A DNA stretch of 64,000 nt from Phyto melanocephala (GCA_941918925.1 OW799233.1:44320275-44384274), one strand, 5' to 3'; counted from the first letter of the stretch, positions 10,746 to 21,703 are shown. The notes: generated by a model from the letters alone, not told the origin. Translations and numbers: made by a program.

Positions 10746-11471
10746 TATACCCTTCACACAGTGAAAAAGGGTATATATAGGTTTGTCATTCCGTGTGAAA
10801 TTTCTACAATTTTCATTTCCGACCCCATAAAGTATATATTTTCTGAAAGCTTATGAATAGAGGAGTCGATTAAGCCCTGACCGTCTGTCCGTCTGACCGT
10901 CTGTCCGTGTGTATGTTGAAATCAACTTTTTGAAGCCCCCCGGCATAGGTTGGACCCGGGTAAGGTATTAAAATATCAGAAATATTCGGGAGTAGATCGG
11001 TATTGAAAATCAGAAACATCGGTACATAAACAACTGAGATATGAGCAAAAACCCACGACCACCTCGATTTTCTTTTCATAAAAACAACATTACAACAACA
11101 ACATACATACATACAAACGTGTATACTGGTTAGAGAAAACGTGGCATCGAATCCCAGCTGAGGCAAAAAAATTTTTTTTTAAATTTTTTTAAAATTTTTT
11201 TTTTTAATTTTTTTTTTATTTTTTTTTTATTTTTTATTTAATATATTATATATATTTTTATTATTATTTTTTTTTATTTTTTTTTTTTAATTTTTTTTTT
11301 ATTTTTTTTTTTTGTTTTATATATATTATATATGTATATAATAATTTTTTTTTTATTTTTTTTTTGTTTTTTTTAACATACATACGTGAATTTACTGTTA
11401 TTGCATGACTACACGTTGTGAAGGGTATATAAGATTCGGCACGGCCGAATATAGCGCTTTTACTTGTTTTT
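10746..11471 (-). mobile_element. TACCC-hairpin repeat, complete short copy, minus
   Basis: Runs from the TATACCCTTCACACAGTG hairpin to TTCGGCACGGCCGAATATAG and TTACTTGTTTT, with every family landmark in order and about 725 bases long. Its plus-oriented neighbour is joined to it within poly-T. Confidence 0.75.
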
Positions 11472-11511
11472 TTTTATTTTTAATATTTTTTTTTGTAATT
11501 TTTTTTTTTTT

Positions 11512-11900
11512 TGGTATGTTTTTTACATGTATGTATGTATGTTGTTGTTGTAATTGTGAAAAAAACGAGGTGGTCGTGGTTTTTTGCTCATATCTCAGAA
11601 AGTTATAGGGCGATTGTGCTGAATTTCAATAGCGATTCATTTCTGGATATTTCCAAGAGATTGATACCATATACAGATCTGAGGAACATATAGTTGCTTC
11701 TAAAAGTTGATTTCAACCAACACACGGACAGACGGGCAGACGGATAGACGGACAGACGGTCAGTGCTTAATCGACTCCTCTATTCATAAGCTTTCAGAAA
11801 ATATATACTTTATGGGGTCGGAAATGAAAATTGTAGAAATTACAAACGGAATGACAAAACAATATATACCCTTGTGCACCACAGGTGAAGGGTATAATAA
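11512..11900 (+). mobile_element. TACCC-hairpin repeat, 3' half, plus
   Basis: Starts at the microsatellite/TTGTTGTTG landmark and ends at the GTGCACCACAGGTGAAGGGT hairpin. The direct run of GACGG-type units (about 11727-11760) is longest here: five units of GGACAGACGG, some diverged. Confidence 0.65.
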
Positions 11901-12373
11901 CTCTAATTAGCAATATGCCAAAATTGACTTTTTGCGAAAAGGATCTTTTTTTTTTGTTGTTGAAAATGGGTTTTCAGGGCTTCAGCAATTATTGTTTAGT
12001 GAGTTTTTCATAATTCCGTTTTTTTTTCAAATTTAGTTATTTTTAGGTTATTAAAGAAAATTAAAATTTTAACCTTTAAATTTCCAGAATTCAACAAAAT
12101 TATGTTTGGCAATTTTGTAGAAAATTCTTTGGCGAGTATTTTTGCTGTACACATGAACTCATAATATTTGAAAATACAGGATGTTCTTATGAATTTTATA
12201 CAGCAATTAGAAAGGTAATTTTAAATTTTTAGTTGGCAACCTTTACTGTAGGCCAAAAACGCATGGCATAATCTTTATAGACATATACTATATCATTCTT
12301 GGTACTTTCCATTTTTCTACCATGGAAATCACCAGCAACAAAAACAACACATTAATATAAACACATACAAAAA
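11901..12373. other. No gene seen; spacer
   Basis: AT-rich, with no element ends recognised and no family-like coding frame. Confidence 0.4.
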
Positions 12374-12577
12374 CAAATAAGAGTGCTATATTTGGCCGTG
12401 CCGAATCTTATATACCCTTCACAACGTTTAGTCATGTAATAACAATTGTAACACCATTCATCTCATTAATATTAAATACGTACATACATACATATATGTT
12501 TCATTATTTTTATAATGCTTTATTCGCTGAAAAACATCCCATTGTAAAACTATAAATTGAGTTTATGTATGTATGTA

Positions 12578-12760
12578 GGGTGCCCCAGTGGACTAGTGAG
12601 TAGTGTGCTGGTCTGCTAGTATGGGGGTTGCGGGTTCGATTCCCGCCAGAGACTCTGGACTGGTCTGCTTCTCTTTGTCTTCTATTCTCTTTCTATTCTA
12701 ACTATTCTATTCATATGGAGCGTACAACATGCCAAGTGGGCATAAGTGTAAGTGTAAATA
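12578..12760 (+). mobile_element. tRNA-derived SINE with LINE-like 3' tail
   Basis: The head (GGTGCCCCAGTGGACTAGTG onwards) resembles a tRNA. The T-arm folds perfectly as GCGGG-TTCGATT-CCCGC and contains an exact box B, GGTTCGATTCC. A CT-rich linker (TCTATTCT units) follows. The last ~40 bases match the 3' end of the LINE at 21704-22351: ATATGGAGCG, then ACAACATGCCAA, then ATAAGTG, with about three mismatches in 36 bases. This suggests that the LINE's reverse transcriptase mobilised it. The copy sits inside a TACCC-hairpin repeat. Confidence 0.75.
12633..12643 (+). promoter_or_regulatory. Pol III box B of SINE
   Basis: GGTTCGATTCC matches the box B consensus GGTTCGANTCC exactly and forms the loop and stem edges of the tRNA-like T-arm. 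A box A-like stretch (GTGGACTAGTGAG) lies about 45 bases upstream, but is less convincing. Confidence 0.65.
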
Positions 12761-12831
12761 AAATAAAAAAAAATATAAAAAAAAAAAATTTTTTGTCTTA
12801 CCTGGGATTCGAACCTACATTCATTTAGTTT

Positions 12832-13232
12832 CCCAGCAAAAAAAATTGGAAGTAGTGGAAAGCGAATTAAATTTACAAGACTTCTCAATCAATTGTGTAG
12901 AAGCATTAATTCTAAATGACTAATTAACTGCAAAATAATTTGTCATAAATGATGTGCTTAAAAATGAATGCAACATCATGCCAAATATCTCAAAGAATTC
13001 ATGTAAACAAACAAATTTAACACATGAAATATCGGATAATTGTCACCAAATATGTATGAGTTCCATGTACTTATTAGAATGGAGTGCAGTTCATTAAAAT
13101 ATTCATGTAAACACATGATCTCCAATGACACGCTAATGTTAAAATCATTAGTGTGCTCACCTAAATTTAATCACTTCGTCACCAGTTAAACCCCTGCAAA
13201 ATCACTTTTTTGTCACAGATTTTTTTGCTGGG
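12832..13232 (+). mobile_element. CCCAGCAAA MITE, reference copy
   Basis: 401 bases between CCCAGCAAAAAAAATTGG and its inverted end ATTTTTTTGCTGGG. Shared internal landmarks are ATGATGTGCTTAAAAATG, CATGTAAACAAACAAA, TGGAGTGCAG, CTCCAATGACACG and CACTTCGTCACCAGTT. Six copies occur in the window, none coding. The superfamily is unresolved because target duplications are unclear; a TA is suggested at 47082-47411. Confidence 0.7.
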
Positions 13233-13763
13233 TTGTATTGGTGTGAGGTGGTCTAGGTTTTTTCATCATATGTCTGTTGCTTATAGAGCGATATTCAATA
13301 CCGATCTGCTCCCGAATATTTATGATATTTTGGTACCTTACACGGGTCTTGGAAATGTCTGGAGGTTTCAAAAACTGGATTTCAACATACAAATAGAAAG
13401 GTCAGGACTTAATCGACTACTCTATTCATAAGCTTTCAGAAAATATATACCTTATGGGATTAGAAATAAATATTGTAAAAATTTAACACGGAATGACAAA
13501 TCTATATTACCCTTACACTCACTGTGAAGGGTATAATAATACCAATAGTACAATACAACTAGGACTGTGAATTGAATTAATATTAAAATTGATCTCCTAA
13601 TGAATTAAATGTAATGTTGGGAAAAGTGAAAAATTAAACAAAAATGAATTGTTTCTTCACTGATAAGATTTAATGAAACCCGAATTTTAAACGTTTCTGA
13701 AAAAATTATTCTGGATCATTTAAAATTATAAATTTTTTTTTAAACTTTTTAAAGATAAATAAA

Positions 13764-14047
13764 ACAAGTAAGAGTGCTATATTCGGCCATGCCGAATCTT
13801 ATATACCCTTCACAACGTGTAGTCATGCAAAACATACATATATTAAAACATCCCATTGTAAAATTAAAAACTAACGTATGTATGTTAAAAAAAAATAAAA
13901 AAAAAAAAAAATTAAAAAAAAAAAATTAAAAAAAAAAAATAATTAAAATATAAATAATAAATATAAAACAAAAAAAAATTAAAAAAAAAATTTTAAAAAA
14001 TAATAAAAAATAATATAATTAATAAAAATTTAAAAAAAAATATAAAA
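13764..14047 (+). mobile_element. TACCC-hairpin repeat, 5' fragment
   Basis: Carries the AAACAAGTAAGAGTGCTATA start and the 5' stem-loop (GGCCATGCC), then degenerates into a poly-A block and stops where the next copy begins. Confidence 0.65.
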
Positions 14048-14809
14048 AAACAAGTAAGAGTGCTATATTCGGCCGTGCCGAATCTTAACATAACAGTAGT
14101 TTGTGTCACTATTCATCCCATATGAAATACGTACATACATATAAAAACATACATATATAAAAACATCCCATTGTAAAATTATAAATTCACGTATGTATGG
14201 TAAAAAAACAAAAAAATAAAAAAAAAATTTTAAAAAAAATTTAAAAAAAAAATTATTATATATATAATATATATAAAACAAAAAAAAAATAAAAAAAAAA
14301 ATTAAAAAAAAATAATAATAAAAATATAAATAATATATTAAATAAAAATTAAATAAAATTAAAAAAAAATATAAAAAAAATTTTTTTTGCCTCAGCTGGG
14401 ATTCGATCCCACGTTTTCTCAAACCAGTATACACGTTTGTATGTATGTATGTTGTTGTTGTAATGTTGTTTTTGTGAAAAAAAAATCGAGGTGGTCGTGG
14501 GTTTTTGCTCATATCTCAGTTGTTTATGTACCGATATTTCTGATTTTCAATATCGATCTACTCCCGAATATTTCTGATATTTTAATACCTTACCCGGGTC
14601 TAGGCGATATCGGGGGGCTTCAAAAAGTTGATTTCAACATATACACGGACAGACGGTCAGACGGACAGACTGACAGAGCTAAATCGACTCCCCTATTCAT
14701 AAGCTTTCAGAAAATATATACTTTATGGGGTCGGAAATGAAAATTGTAGAAATTTCACACGGAATGACAAACCTATATATACCCTTTTTCACTGTGTGAA
14801 GGGTATAAA
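14048..14809 (+). mobile_element. TACCC-hairpin repeat, complete short copy, plus
   Basis: Same landmarks as 1531-2279, ending CACTGTGTGAAGGGTATAAA. It lacks the ~25 bases TATACCC...ATGCA just after the 5' stem-loop. Two copies follow head to tail (13764 and 14048). Confidence 0.75.
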
Positions 14810-16124
14810 AATGTAAAAAATTTAACTAAAAATGTTTATTCTCTTTAAACAAATAAATACTTCTATTTATAAAATAAAACATTGTTACAATTTGAACAAA
14901 GTGCAACATGTTTAATAGTGACAACAAAATTTAAATCGTTCAAGTTGTACGGGTTTGTGCATTTGCAACAATTATTTTGCTTTACACAAGTAATAAATTT
15001 TAGTTTTATTTTTTTATTTTATGCAATTGTTAAAACAATTGCCATATTCAGCTAATCAACTTTAGAAAACATATACATAAAATATATAATACCAAAACTG
15101 GTCTTTTACACAAAGCACAAGTGGAATCTAAGATTTTTTTTTGCATACAAATTGAAACAGTCATTGCTGAGACAGGAGTGACCAGTTTTGTTATTTCAAT
15201 TCTCTTAAGTGGCGGTTAAAGTGCCTTTAAACATTGCGGTAAATAGATTTAGACATAAAAGAAACCTTTTTCAACACCTTGAAATAAAAATACTTAAAGT
15301 TTTAAGTGGGACTTAAGTGTGACCTTATCATGCATTAAAAGGGCTTTACTAAATGTTCTTTCTAAATTTAAAATGGTCACTCACGTCATATTTTTTCGTT
15401 ATTAAACATTATATTTATTGTTTTGATTTTTGATCGTTTAGTCAAGTAGTAAAACAACCTTAAACGATAAAAGATTTTCTCAAACAACAAAGACAAAAAA
15501 AAATATTGCCTTAATCCATAGTAAACATTTGCTATCGAACAGAGTTTCCTTGGAAGATCATATTCGAAGATAAACTGTAATGAATCTTTACATTATAAGT
15601 ATTATATTGTAGTAAATGCAGTCTATTAATAGTTTAACCGAAAAAAGATTTTTTATTTCCTCATTTATGGTGAGGAAATTTTTAAAAACTTATGTAAGAC
15701 AACTAAATGAAACATATAATTATGAAAAAAAAATAAATAAATTAAAAAAATGTTTAACTTAAGGGCTTAAGTCAATGGATTTGTGTTTGAAACAAGAAAT
15801 ATTTTTAATTATAATTTAAGCAGTAAATTCTGATTTTTTTTATACACAGAAAACTGATTCGTTGTGGCAACCGAATTATTTGCAAAACGAATTGAATCGA
15901 TTAAGTTAATAGCTACAACCATATTGAAGTTTTGCTCGTTTAAACTCTGTAGCAATGTTGCCATAAAATATTATAATACAGCCACAGACATATGTACATA
16001 CCTACATACTGATGGTCACAAGTGGAAAGGCCTTAACTCAAATAATTGTTACGTTACAGGAGAAGGTAAAAACGTAAAGTTATTTTAAATTTTATTTTTA
16101 AAACGTGTGTTACTTTTAAGACTA
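14810..16124. other. No gene seen; AT-rich spacer with small MITE
   Basis: Holds the short inverted-repeat unit at 15176-15382. A 74-codon frame at 15864-16088 has no recognisable domain, and the stretch is otherwise A/T-rich, so I do not call a gene. Confidence 0.45.
15176..15382. mobile_element. Candidate short MITE (GAGTGACCA ends)
   Basis: GAGTGACCAGTTTTG at the left is answered by AAAATGGTCACTC at the right, about 207 bases apart. The interior is non-coding, with AAGTGGCGGTTAAAGTG and AAGTGGGACTTAAGTGTG as internal near-repeats. No target duplication confirmed. Confidence 0.4.
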
Positions 16125-17397
16125 CCCAGCAAAAAAAAATAATACAAAAGAAGTAGTGAAAGCATAGCTTTAACCCATGATGAAGTAGTCCAATTTAGAT
16201 GAAACATGCATGATTTTAATATAAAGGTATCACTGGAGAGGAGAACACTTCATTGTAATAAGTACATATAGCACATGCCTTTTAGGTGAAAAAAAAGACT
16301 CATTGTTTAAGACATTTTGCATGTATTTCCAACTATTTTAAACTATGTAAAGCGTGATTTTTTAAGAGCTATAGGAAAGTTAAAAAAAACACATAAAATT
16401 CAAAAAAATTCATGAAATCTTTATTTGAATCGATAGTACGGTCCATATTATTTAGTGTTTGAAGATTATTTCATGCAAATGTTGACCGTGACTGCGCCTC
16501 AAATGGTCCATCCGCTTAATCTAATTTTGATATACTCTTTCCAACATTTCGGCCGGTATCTCATGAATAAATGCTTCAATGTTGTCCTCCAATGCGTCAA
16601 TTGAACCGAGCATGTGTGTATAGACATGAGCTTTCAAATAGGCCCACAAAAAATTATCTAAAGGCGTTAAATCGCACGATCTAAGCGGCCAATTGACCGG
16701 TCCCGAACGTGAAATAAAATGTTCACCGAACTCGCCTCTCAATAAGTTCATTGTTAAGCGTGCTGTGTGGCATGTGGCACCGTCTTGTTGAAACTACATG
16801 TCATGCAAGTCAAGCTCTTGCATTTTGGGCAAAAAAAAGTTGGATATCATCTCACGGTAGCGCTCACCATTCACAGTTACGTTACGATTCGCATCATCTT
16901 TAAAGAAGTACGGTCCAATGATGCCACCAGCCCATAAACCGCACCAAACTGTGACTTTTTCTGGATGCATTGGTTGCTCTTGCAATGCTTCTTGCTGATC
17001 TTCACTCCAAAATCGACAATTCTGCTTATTAACGTACCCATTGAGCCAAAAATGAGCTTCGTCGCTGGACACAATTTTTCGATAAGAAGCGCGCGATGAA
17101 CTTTCTTAACTGAGCACGCATTTTTATAATAAAATTCAATAATTTGCAAGCGTTGTTCGTTTGTAAGACAATTCATGGTTAAATTATAGACCAAACTGAA
17201 GATGTTTGACAGTGAAACAAAACACGAAACGTGCGTCAGCTGTTTAAGCCAGTGTTGCCAAAAAGATAATAGCTAAAAAAAATCACCCTTTATTTTGCAT
17301 TTAAGAAGGCATGAAGAATGCATTCTATTGCACTATTAATTAAGAATTCATGAAAAATGTCATTCGCTTTCAACTAGTGCGAAATTTTATTGCTGGG
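16125..17397 (-). mobile_element. CCCAGCAAA MITE, minus, interrupted by DD41D element
   Basis: The left end CCCAGCAAAAAAAAAT and right end TTATTGCTGGG match the family termini. The two halves (16125-16349 and 17291-17397) together rebuild the minus-strand order of the reference copy. The DD41D element entered at a TA. Confidence 0.7.
16350..17290 (-). mobile_element. DD41D mariner-type element, internally deleted copy
   Basis: 941 bases flanked by TA on both sides, with ends AAGCGTGATTTTTTAAG and its partner (CTAAAAAAAATCACCCTT). On the minus strand the transposase starts at 17176 (MNCLTNEQRLQIIEFYYKNA, the N-terminal helix-turn-helix). It then jumps, by a deletion of roughly 350 bases, to SDEAHFWLNGYVNKQNC (first catalytic D). 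A stop breaks the frame before FQQDGATCHTA (second D), and DLTPLDNFLWAYLK (third D) follows. The second and third D are 41 residues apart, the DD41D spacing I recall for the rosa/VISITOR group. Non-autonomous. Confidence 0.8.
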
Positions 17398-17529
17398 TGC
17401 CGAGGTGTATTTGTGTGAAACACAAATGTGATCATCGATATATACTATAAAAAACAGAGAATATGCAAAATTCGATAAATGAATGCCTGCCATTAACTTT
17501 TTAAGGATTATTTTAGGTCGGCATATCAC

Positions 17530-17945
17530 AAATGCCGTCTATAATGTTGTCTTCTAGGATTAGAGTTGTGTCTGAGTAATCCTTGTATACGAGTGACTTC
17601 ACGTATTTTCAAAAAAATTAGACCGTGGCGTGAAATAAACTGATCTTAGTGGCCAATGGACTGCTCGAAAAAGCAATATTAATTACTCACCATATTCACC
17701 TCTCAATTGGTTCATGTCAACACATTCCATGTGGCATGTGACACCGCCTTGGTGAAGCCAAGAAGAAAATTCTATTACAAGAATCATATGTAATTTTTTA
17801 GAACTGACTAAACATTGATAATTCGCAATGAAATTCTGTAAATCAACCATAAAATTCGATTGTAAACAATAAACTGATTTTTGACATACCCATTGAACTA
17901 AAAATAAGCTTCATCGCTAAAAAAAAACAGACTTTGCAACATCCG
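17530..17945 (-). pseudogene. Old DD41D transposase relic
   Basis: Minus-strand pieces read WLHQGGVTCHMECV, NQLRGEYGE and AVHWPLRSVYFTP, then further right a fragment like SDEAYF-NGYV. These line up with the catalytic region of the neighbouring DD41D copies, but with stops and frameshifts throughout. No termini remain, so it is much older than the copy at 16350-17290. Confidence 0.55.
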
Positions 17946-17967
17946 ACTTCTGTGAAAAATTTTAATA

Positions 17968-18405
17968 TAAACAAGTAAAAGTGCTATATTCGGCCGTGAC
18001 GAATCTTATATACCCTTCACAACGTGTAGTCATGCAATAACAGTAGTTAGTGTCACCATTCATCCCATATGAAATACGTACATACATATACAAAACATAC
18101 ATACATATATAAAAACATCCCATTGTAAAATTATAAATTCACGTATGTATGTTAAAAAAACAAAAAAAAAAATAAAAAAAAATTTAAAAAAAAAATTTAA
18201 AAAAAAATTATTATATATATAATATATATAAAACAAAAAAAAAATAAAAAAAATTAAAAAAAAATAATAAAAATAAAAATATAAATAATATATTAAATAA
18301 AAAATAAAAAAAAAATTTAAAAAAAAAATTAAAAAAAAATTTTTTTTGGCTCAGCTGGGATTCGATGCCACGTTTCTCTAACCTACTGTAGTTATAGTTA
18401 GTTAG
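17968..18405 (+). mobile_element. TACCC-hairpin repeat, 5' half, plus
   Basis: From AAACAAGTAAAAGTGCTATA through the stem-loop (GGCCGTGACGAA, one mismatch) and the A/T block to CTCAGCTGGGATTCGATGCC. It is then joined to a minus-oriented half copy at about 18406. Confidence 0.65.
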
Positions 18406-18820
18406 CAACTATATGTTCCTCAGATCTGTATATGGTATCAATCTCTTGGAAATGTCCAGCAATGAACCACTATGAAATTCAGCACAATCGCCCCATAACT
18501 TTCTGAGATATGAGCAAAAAACCGAGACCACATCGTTTTTTTTCACAATTACAACAACAACATGCATATATAAAAAAAATTTTTTTTTTTAATTTATTTT
18601 ATTGTTTTTTTTTTTGTTTTTAATATTTATTTTTTTTTTGTAATTTTTTTTTTAGAAACATACATACTTATACTCAATTTATAATTTTACAATGGTATAT
18701 TTTTTACATGTATGTACGTATTTTATATGAGATGATTGAATGATCGTTATTGCATGACTACACGTTGTGAAGGGTATATAAGATTCGGCACTGCCGAATA
18801 TAGCACTGTTACTTGTTTCC
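18406..18820 (-). mobile_element. TACCC-hairpin repeat, 5' two-thirds, minus
   Basis: Starts in the TATGTTCCTCAGATCTG landmark and runs on the minus strand to TTCGGCACTGCCGAATATAG and TTACTTGTTT. Together with 17968-18405 it forms an inverted, tail-to-tail chimera lacking both 3' hairpins. Confidence 0.65.
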
Positions 18821-20147
18821 ATTGTGTTTGTTGTAGTTATGCAGTCACCTGATTGATTCACTTGGCCATGGGTGTACCATTGTACTTTACGAGTTTAAAT
18901 AGTACCAAAAAAGTACAATTGTACCAATTTTGCCATCCCTGTTCACGATCAACTTTTTTTCTTTTCAAATCTTTTGAAAAACAAACTGTCCTCACATACG
19001 AACGAAATTCCTTTTTTATGCATTGTAATGTCTTTAATGACGAAATTGCTGTATTTTCGCTTTTCATGTTTATGGATGACATATGAATATGAATGTACAT
19101 ATGTAGATATGTATATACATTTTTAAACAAACATTTAAATTTATTTACCTTATCATAAAAAAAAAATAAACAATTAATATTTATTTAAGTTTTTCCAAGT
19201 TTTTTTTCTACTATTTTATAAGAAAAATTAATTTTTCACTCTCATTGCAGGTAATCGAATAGTGAGTTTAAATATGTGTACATAAGGTACACGACACAGA
19301 TACAAGTTATTGACATTTTAATGGACTTACGTTTATTTTTTTAAATGTATTTAATTAGGAAAGTTCAAGTTAGTTTTTTTTTTTTGCACGCGAATATTAA
19401 TAAGAGAAATTTATCCGTGTGCATACGAATTGTCAAATTATTACTTAAAATAATAAACTGTCTGATAAAAATATGTTTAGTAAAATTATAAAATGATTTA
19501 TTGAACAATATCGTTATGTTTGATGTATTGGTTAAAACCTATACATTTATGTTTTTATTACATATCGAATTAATTGACATTAATAAAATTGTGTTAAACG
19601 TTTTGTTTTTTTTTTTCTATCTTTTGTTTATTTTTTTTTTGTTAACTATTTAACAAAACAATATAATAAAACTTTTTTTTTTGGGGTGCGGAGCAATATC
19701 ATTAAACCGGTATGTATTAGAAATGTCAAGGGATTTTATAACATCTCAAATTAATTCATCATTATATATGGTTTACTTGGATCTTACAAGTCCAATGTTA
19801 AAGTGTTAAGTTAACAAAACCTAATTCTGATAAATTTAACATACAGTGGTGGTCAGATATTTAGGGACAAATTTAAGTTATTTAGAATTTTCGTAACTAT
19901 AGCCCTATATTATTAACCCGACTGTTATTTATAATGGGAAAGCCTGACAGTTGATTTTATAATGTACTTTAAAGTGTAGTACTAAAGCTTTGTTTTATTT
20001 AATCGCAAAATTAATTCTTGTGGCTTTAGTCACATAATAAGGACTTTAATTTTTAACAAACTTTTTTAACAAATTAAAAAAAAAATACTGGAAAGTTCGG
20101 TTGTGTTTATAATTACTAAAAAAGTTAATAACTAAAAAGTTAACTAC
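18821..20147. other. No gene seen; possible Tc1-type end at 19853
   Basis: AT-rich. ACAGTGGTGGTCAGATATTT at about 19853 resembles the end of the Tc1-type relic at 33177-35560 (ACAGTAGTGGTCACGAATTT), but no partner end or transposase was found nearby. Other frames are low complexity. Confidence 0.4.
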
Positions 20148-21121
20148 AAATAATTAAGAGTGCTATATTCGGCTGACCCGAATCTAATATACCCTTCACA
20201 ACGTGTAGTCATGCAATAACAATAGTTTGTATCACCATTCATCTCATATGAAATTCGTACATGTAAAAAAAAAAATAAAAAATAAATTCTTCAAAAAATT
20301 AATAATAAAAAATAAAGTCATAAAAATATAAATAATATAAAAAATAAAAAAAAATATTGTTTGGCTCAGCTGGGATTCGATGCCACATTTACTTTAACAA
20401 GTATACCACGTTTGTATGTATGTATGTATGTATGTATGTATGTATGTATGTATGTATGTATGTATGTATGTATGTATGTATATATGTATGTATGTATATA
20501 TGTATGTATGTATGTATGGTATGTTGTTGTGGTGAAAAAAATGAGGTGGTTGTGGTTTTTTCTCATATCTCAGTTGTTCATGTACTGATTTTTCTTATTT
20601 TCTACCCCCAAATATTTCCAATACTTTGATACTTCACGCGGGTCCAGGCGATGTCGGGGGGCTTCGAGAAGTTGACACATTGACAGAGCTTAATCGTCTC
20701 GCCTATTCATAAGCTTTCAGAAAATATATACTTTATGGGGTCGAAAATGAAAATTGTAGAAATTTCACACGGAATGACAAACCTACATATATATACACCC
20801 TTTTTTACAACGAGGTTGTCGTGTTTTTTTCTCAAATCTCAGTTGTTTATGGACCTGATTTTCTGATTTTCAATACCAATCTGCTCCCGAATATTTCTAA
20901 TATTTTAATATCTCACGTGGGTGCAGGCGATGTCAGGGGGCTTCTAAAAGTTGATTTCAACACGCACACGGACAGACGGATAGCCCCCAATTAACGCCTC
21001 TATTCATAAGCTTTCAGAAAATATATACTATATGGGGTTTGGAAATGAAAATTGTATAAATTTCACACGGAATGACAAACCTATATATACCCTTTTTCGT
21101 TTTTGTGTGAAGGGTATAATA
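20148..21121 (+). mobile_element. TACCC-hairpin repeat, plus, with duplicated 3' part
   Basis: Begins at TTAAGAGTGCTATATTCGGC and carries a large TATG microsatellite. It reaches a first 3' region (AATGACAAACCTACATATAT) and then repeats the block from CGAGGTTGTCGTG and CAAATCTCAGTTG to a second 3' hairpin ending GTGTGAAGGGTATAATAA. The 3' half is therefore present twice. Confidence 0.65.
20414..20518. repeat. (GTAT)n microsatellite
   Basis: About 26 units of GTAT with a few ATAT interruptions, inside a TACCC-hairpin repeat. The long apparent VCMYVCMY frame here is only this repeat. Confidence 0.9.
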
Positions 21122-21691
21122 AATTATAGTTTAATTAAAACAAATACACCTAATTCTGTTTTAACACGATAATTGGTTCCAGGAAAACCCGTGTAAATAA
21201 AAAATCTTGTAAAAAAGACATTGATCGTATGCGAAGTAGGTGAAAGGATTTTTTAAGAACAACTATTCTTGTTTATTTTATAAAATCACTTATATCATGT
21301 GTATTAAAGAAAAGTTATTAGTTTATTAAAGAAAAACAATTAAAGAAAATAAAAGATATGCTAGAGTGCTTAAAAGTAATGTAAAAAAAAATTATGACAA
21401 GTTCAGGAACTAAAAACAATTAGGAAAAACAGCTATGTTGGTAACAAAAAGAATAGGTTCTTCAATTTTATTATGAGTACTTCTTCCATTTTTTCTTTAG
21501 TGGCATCTCTAGTGTATAATAAAGACTTAACGGGTAGTTTCGTTCCAGAAATCACCGATTGCCTAATTGAAATTTAATTTTTTTTTAGTTCTTACTGTGG
21601 CTTCGTTTTAACCGAACATTTTGCTAAGAAATGTTGAGCGTACTCCATCCATCTTGAAGGCGATCTAAAATTTCAGTTTTGATTTCCAAAG
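21122..21691. other. No gene seen; spacer
   Basis: AT-rich sequence ending at the target duplication of the LINE that follows. No element ends or coding similarity recognised. Confidence 0.4.
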
Positions 21692-21703
21692 TAATGATTT
21701 TAC

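Larger units (their letters stand above)
12374..13533 (+). mobile_element. TACCC-hairpin repeat, plus, split by SINE and MITE
   Basis: The 5' end (AAATAAGAGTGCTATATTTG) is at 12374 and the 3' hairpin (ACTCACTGTGAAGGGTATAA) ends near 13533. A SINE (12578-12760) and a CCCAGCAAA MITE (12832-13232) lie inside it. Between them a piece of host reads CTTACCTGGGATTCGAACC, the best-preserved version of the family's tRNA-like motif. Confidence 0.65.

Noticed and set aside
12595..12652. A tRNA gene
   Set aside because: The T-arm and box B are good, but the acceptor stem does not close, an anticodon arm is not convincing, and a CT-rich linker with LINE-like tail follows; a second copy at 24514 has the same plan. 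It is a SINE head.
14063..14512. 149-residue F/Y/L-rich minus-strand frame
   Set aside because: Arises from the poly-A block of a TACCC-hairpin repeat; equivalent frames appear at 1730-2002 and 18211-18408 wherever that block occurs.
18853..19130. Overlapping frames on both strands near 18.9-19.1 kb
   Set aside because: No domain or family similarity and no splice or start context; kept as spacer.
20357..20629. 90-residue VCMYVCMY reading frame
   Set aside because: It is the translation of the GTAT microsatellite; all frames through it are open.
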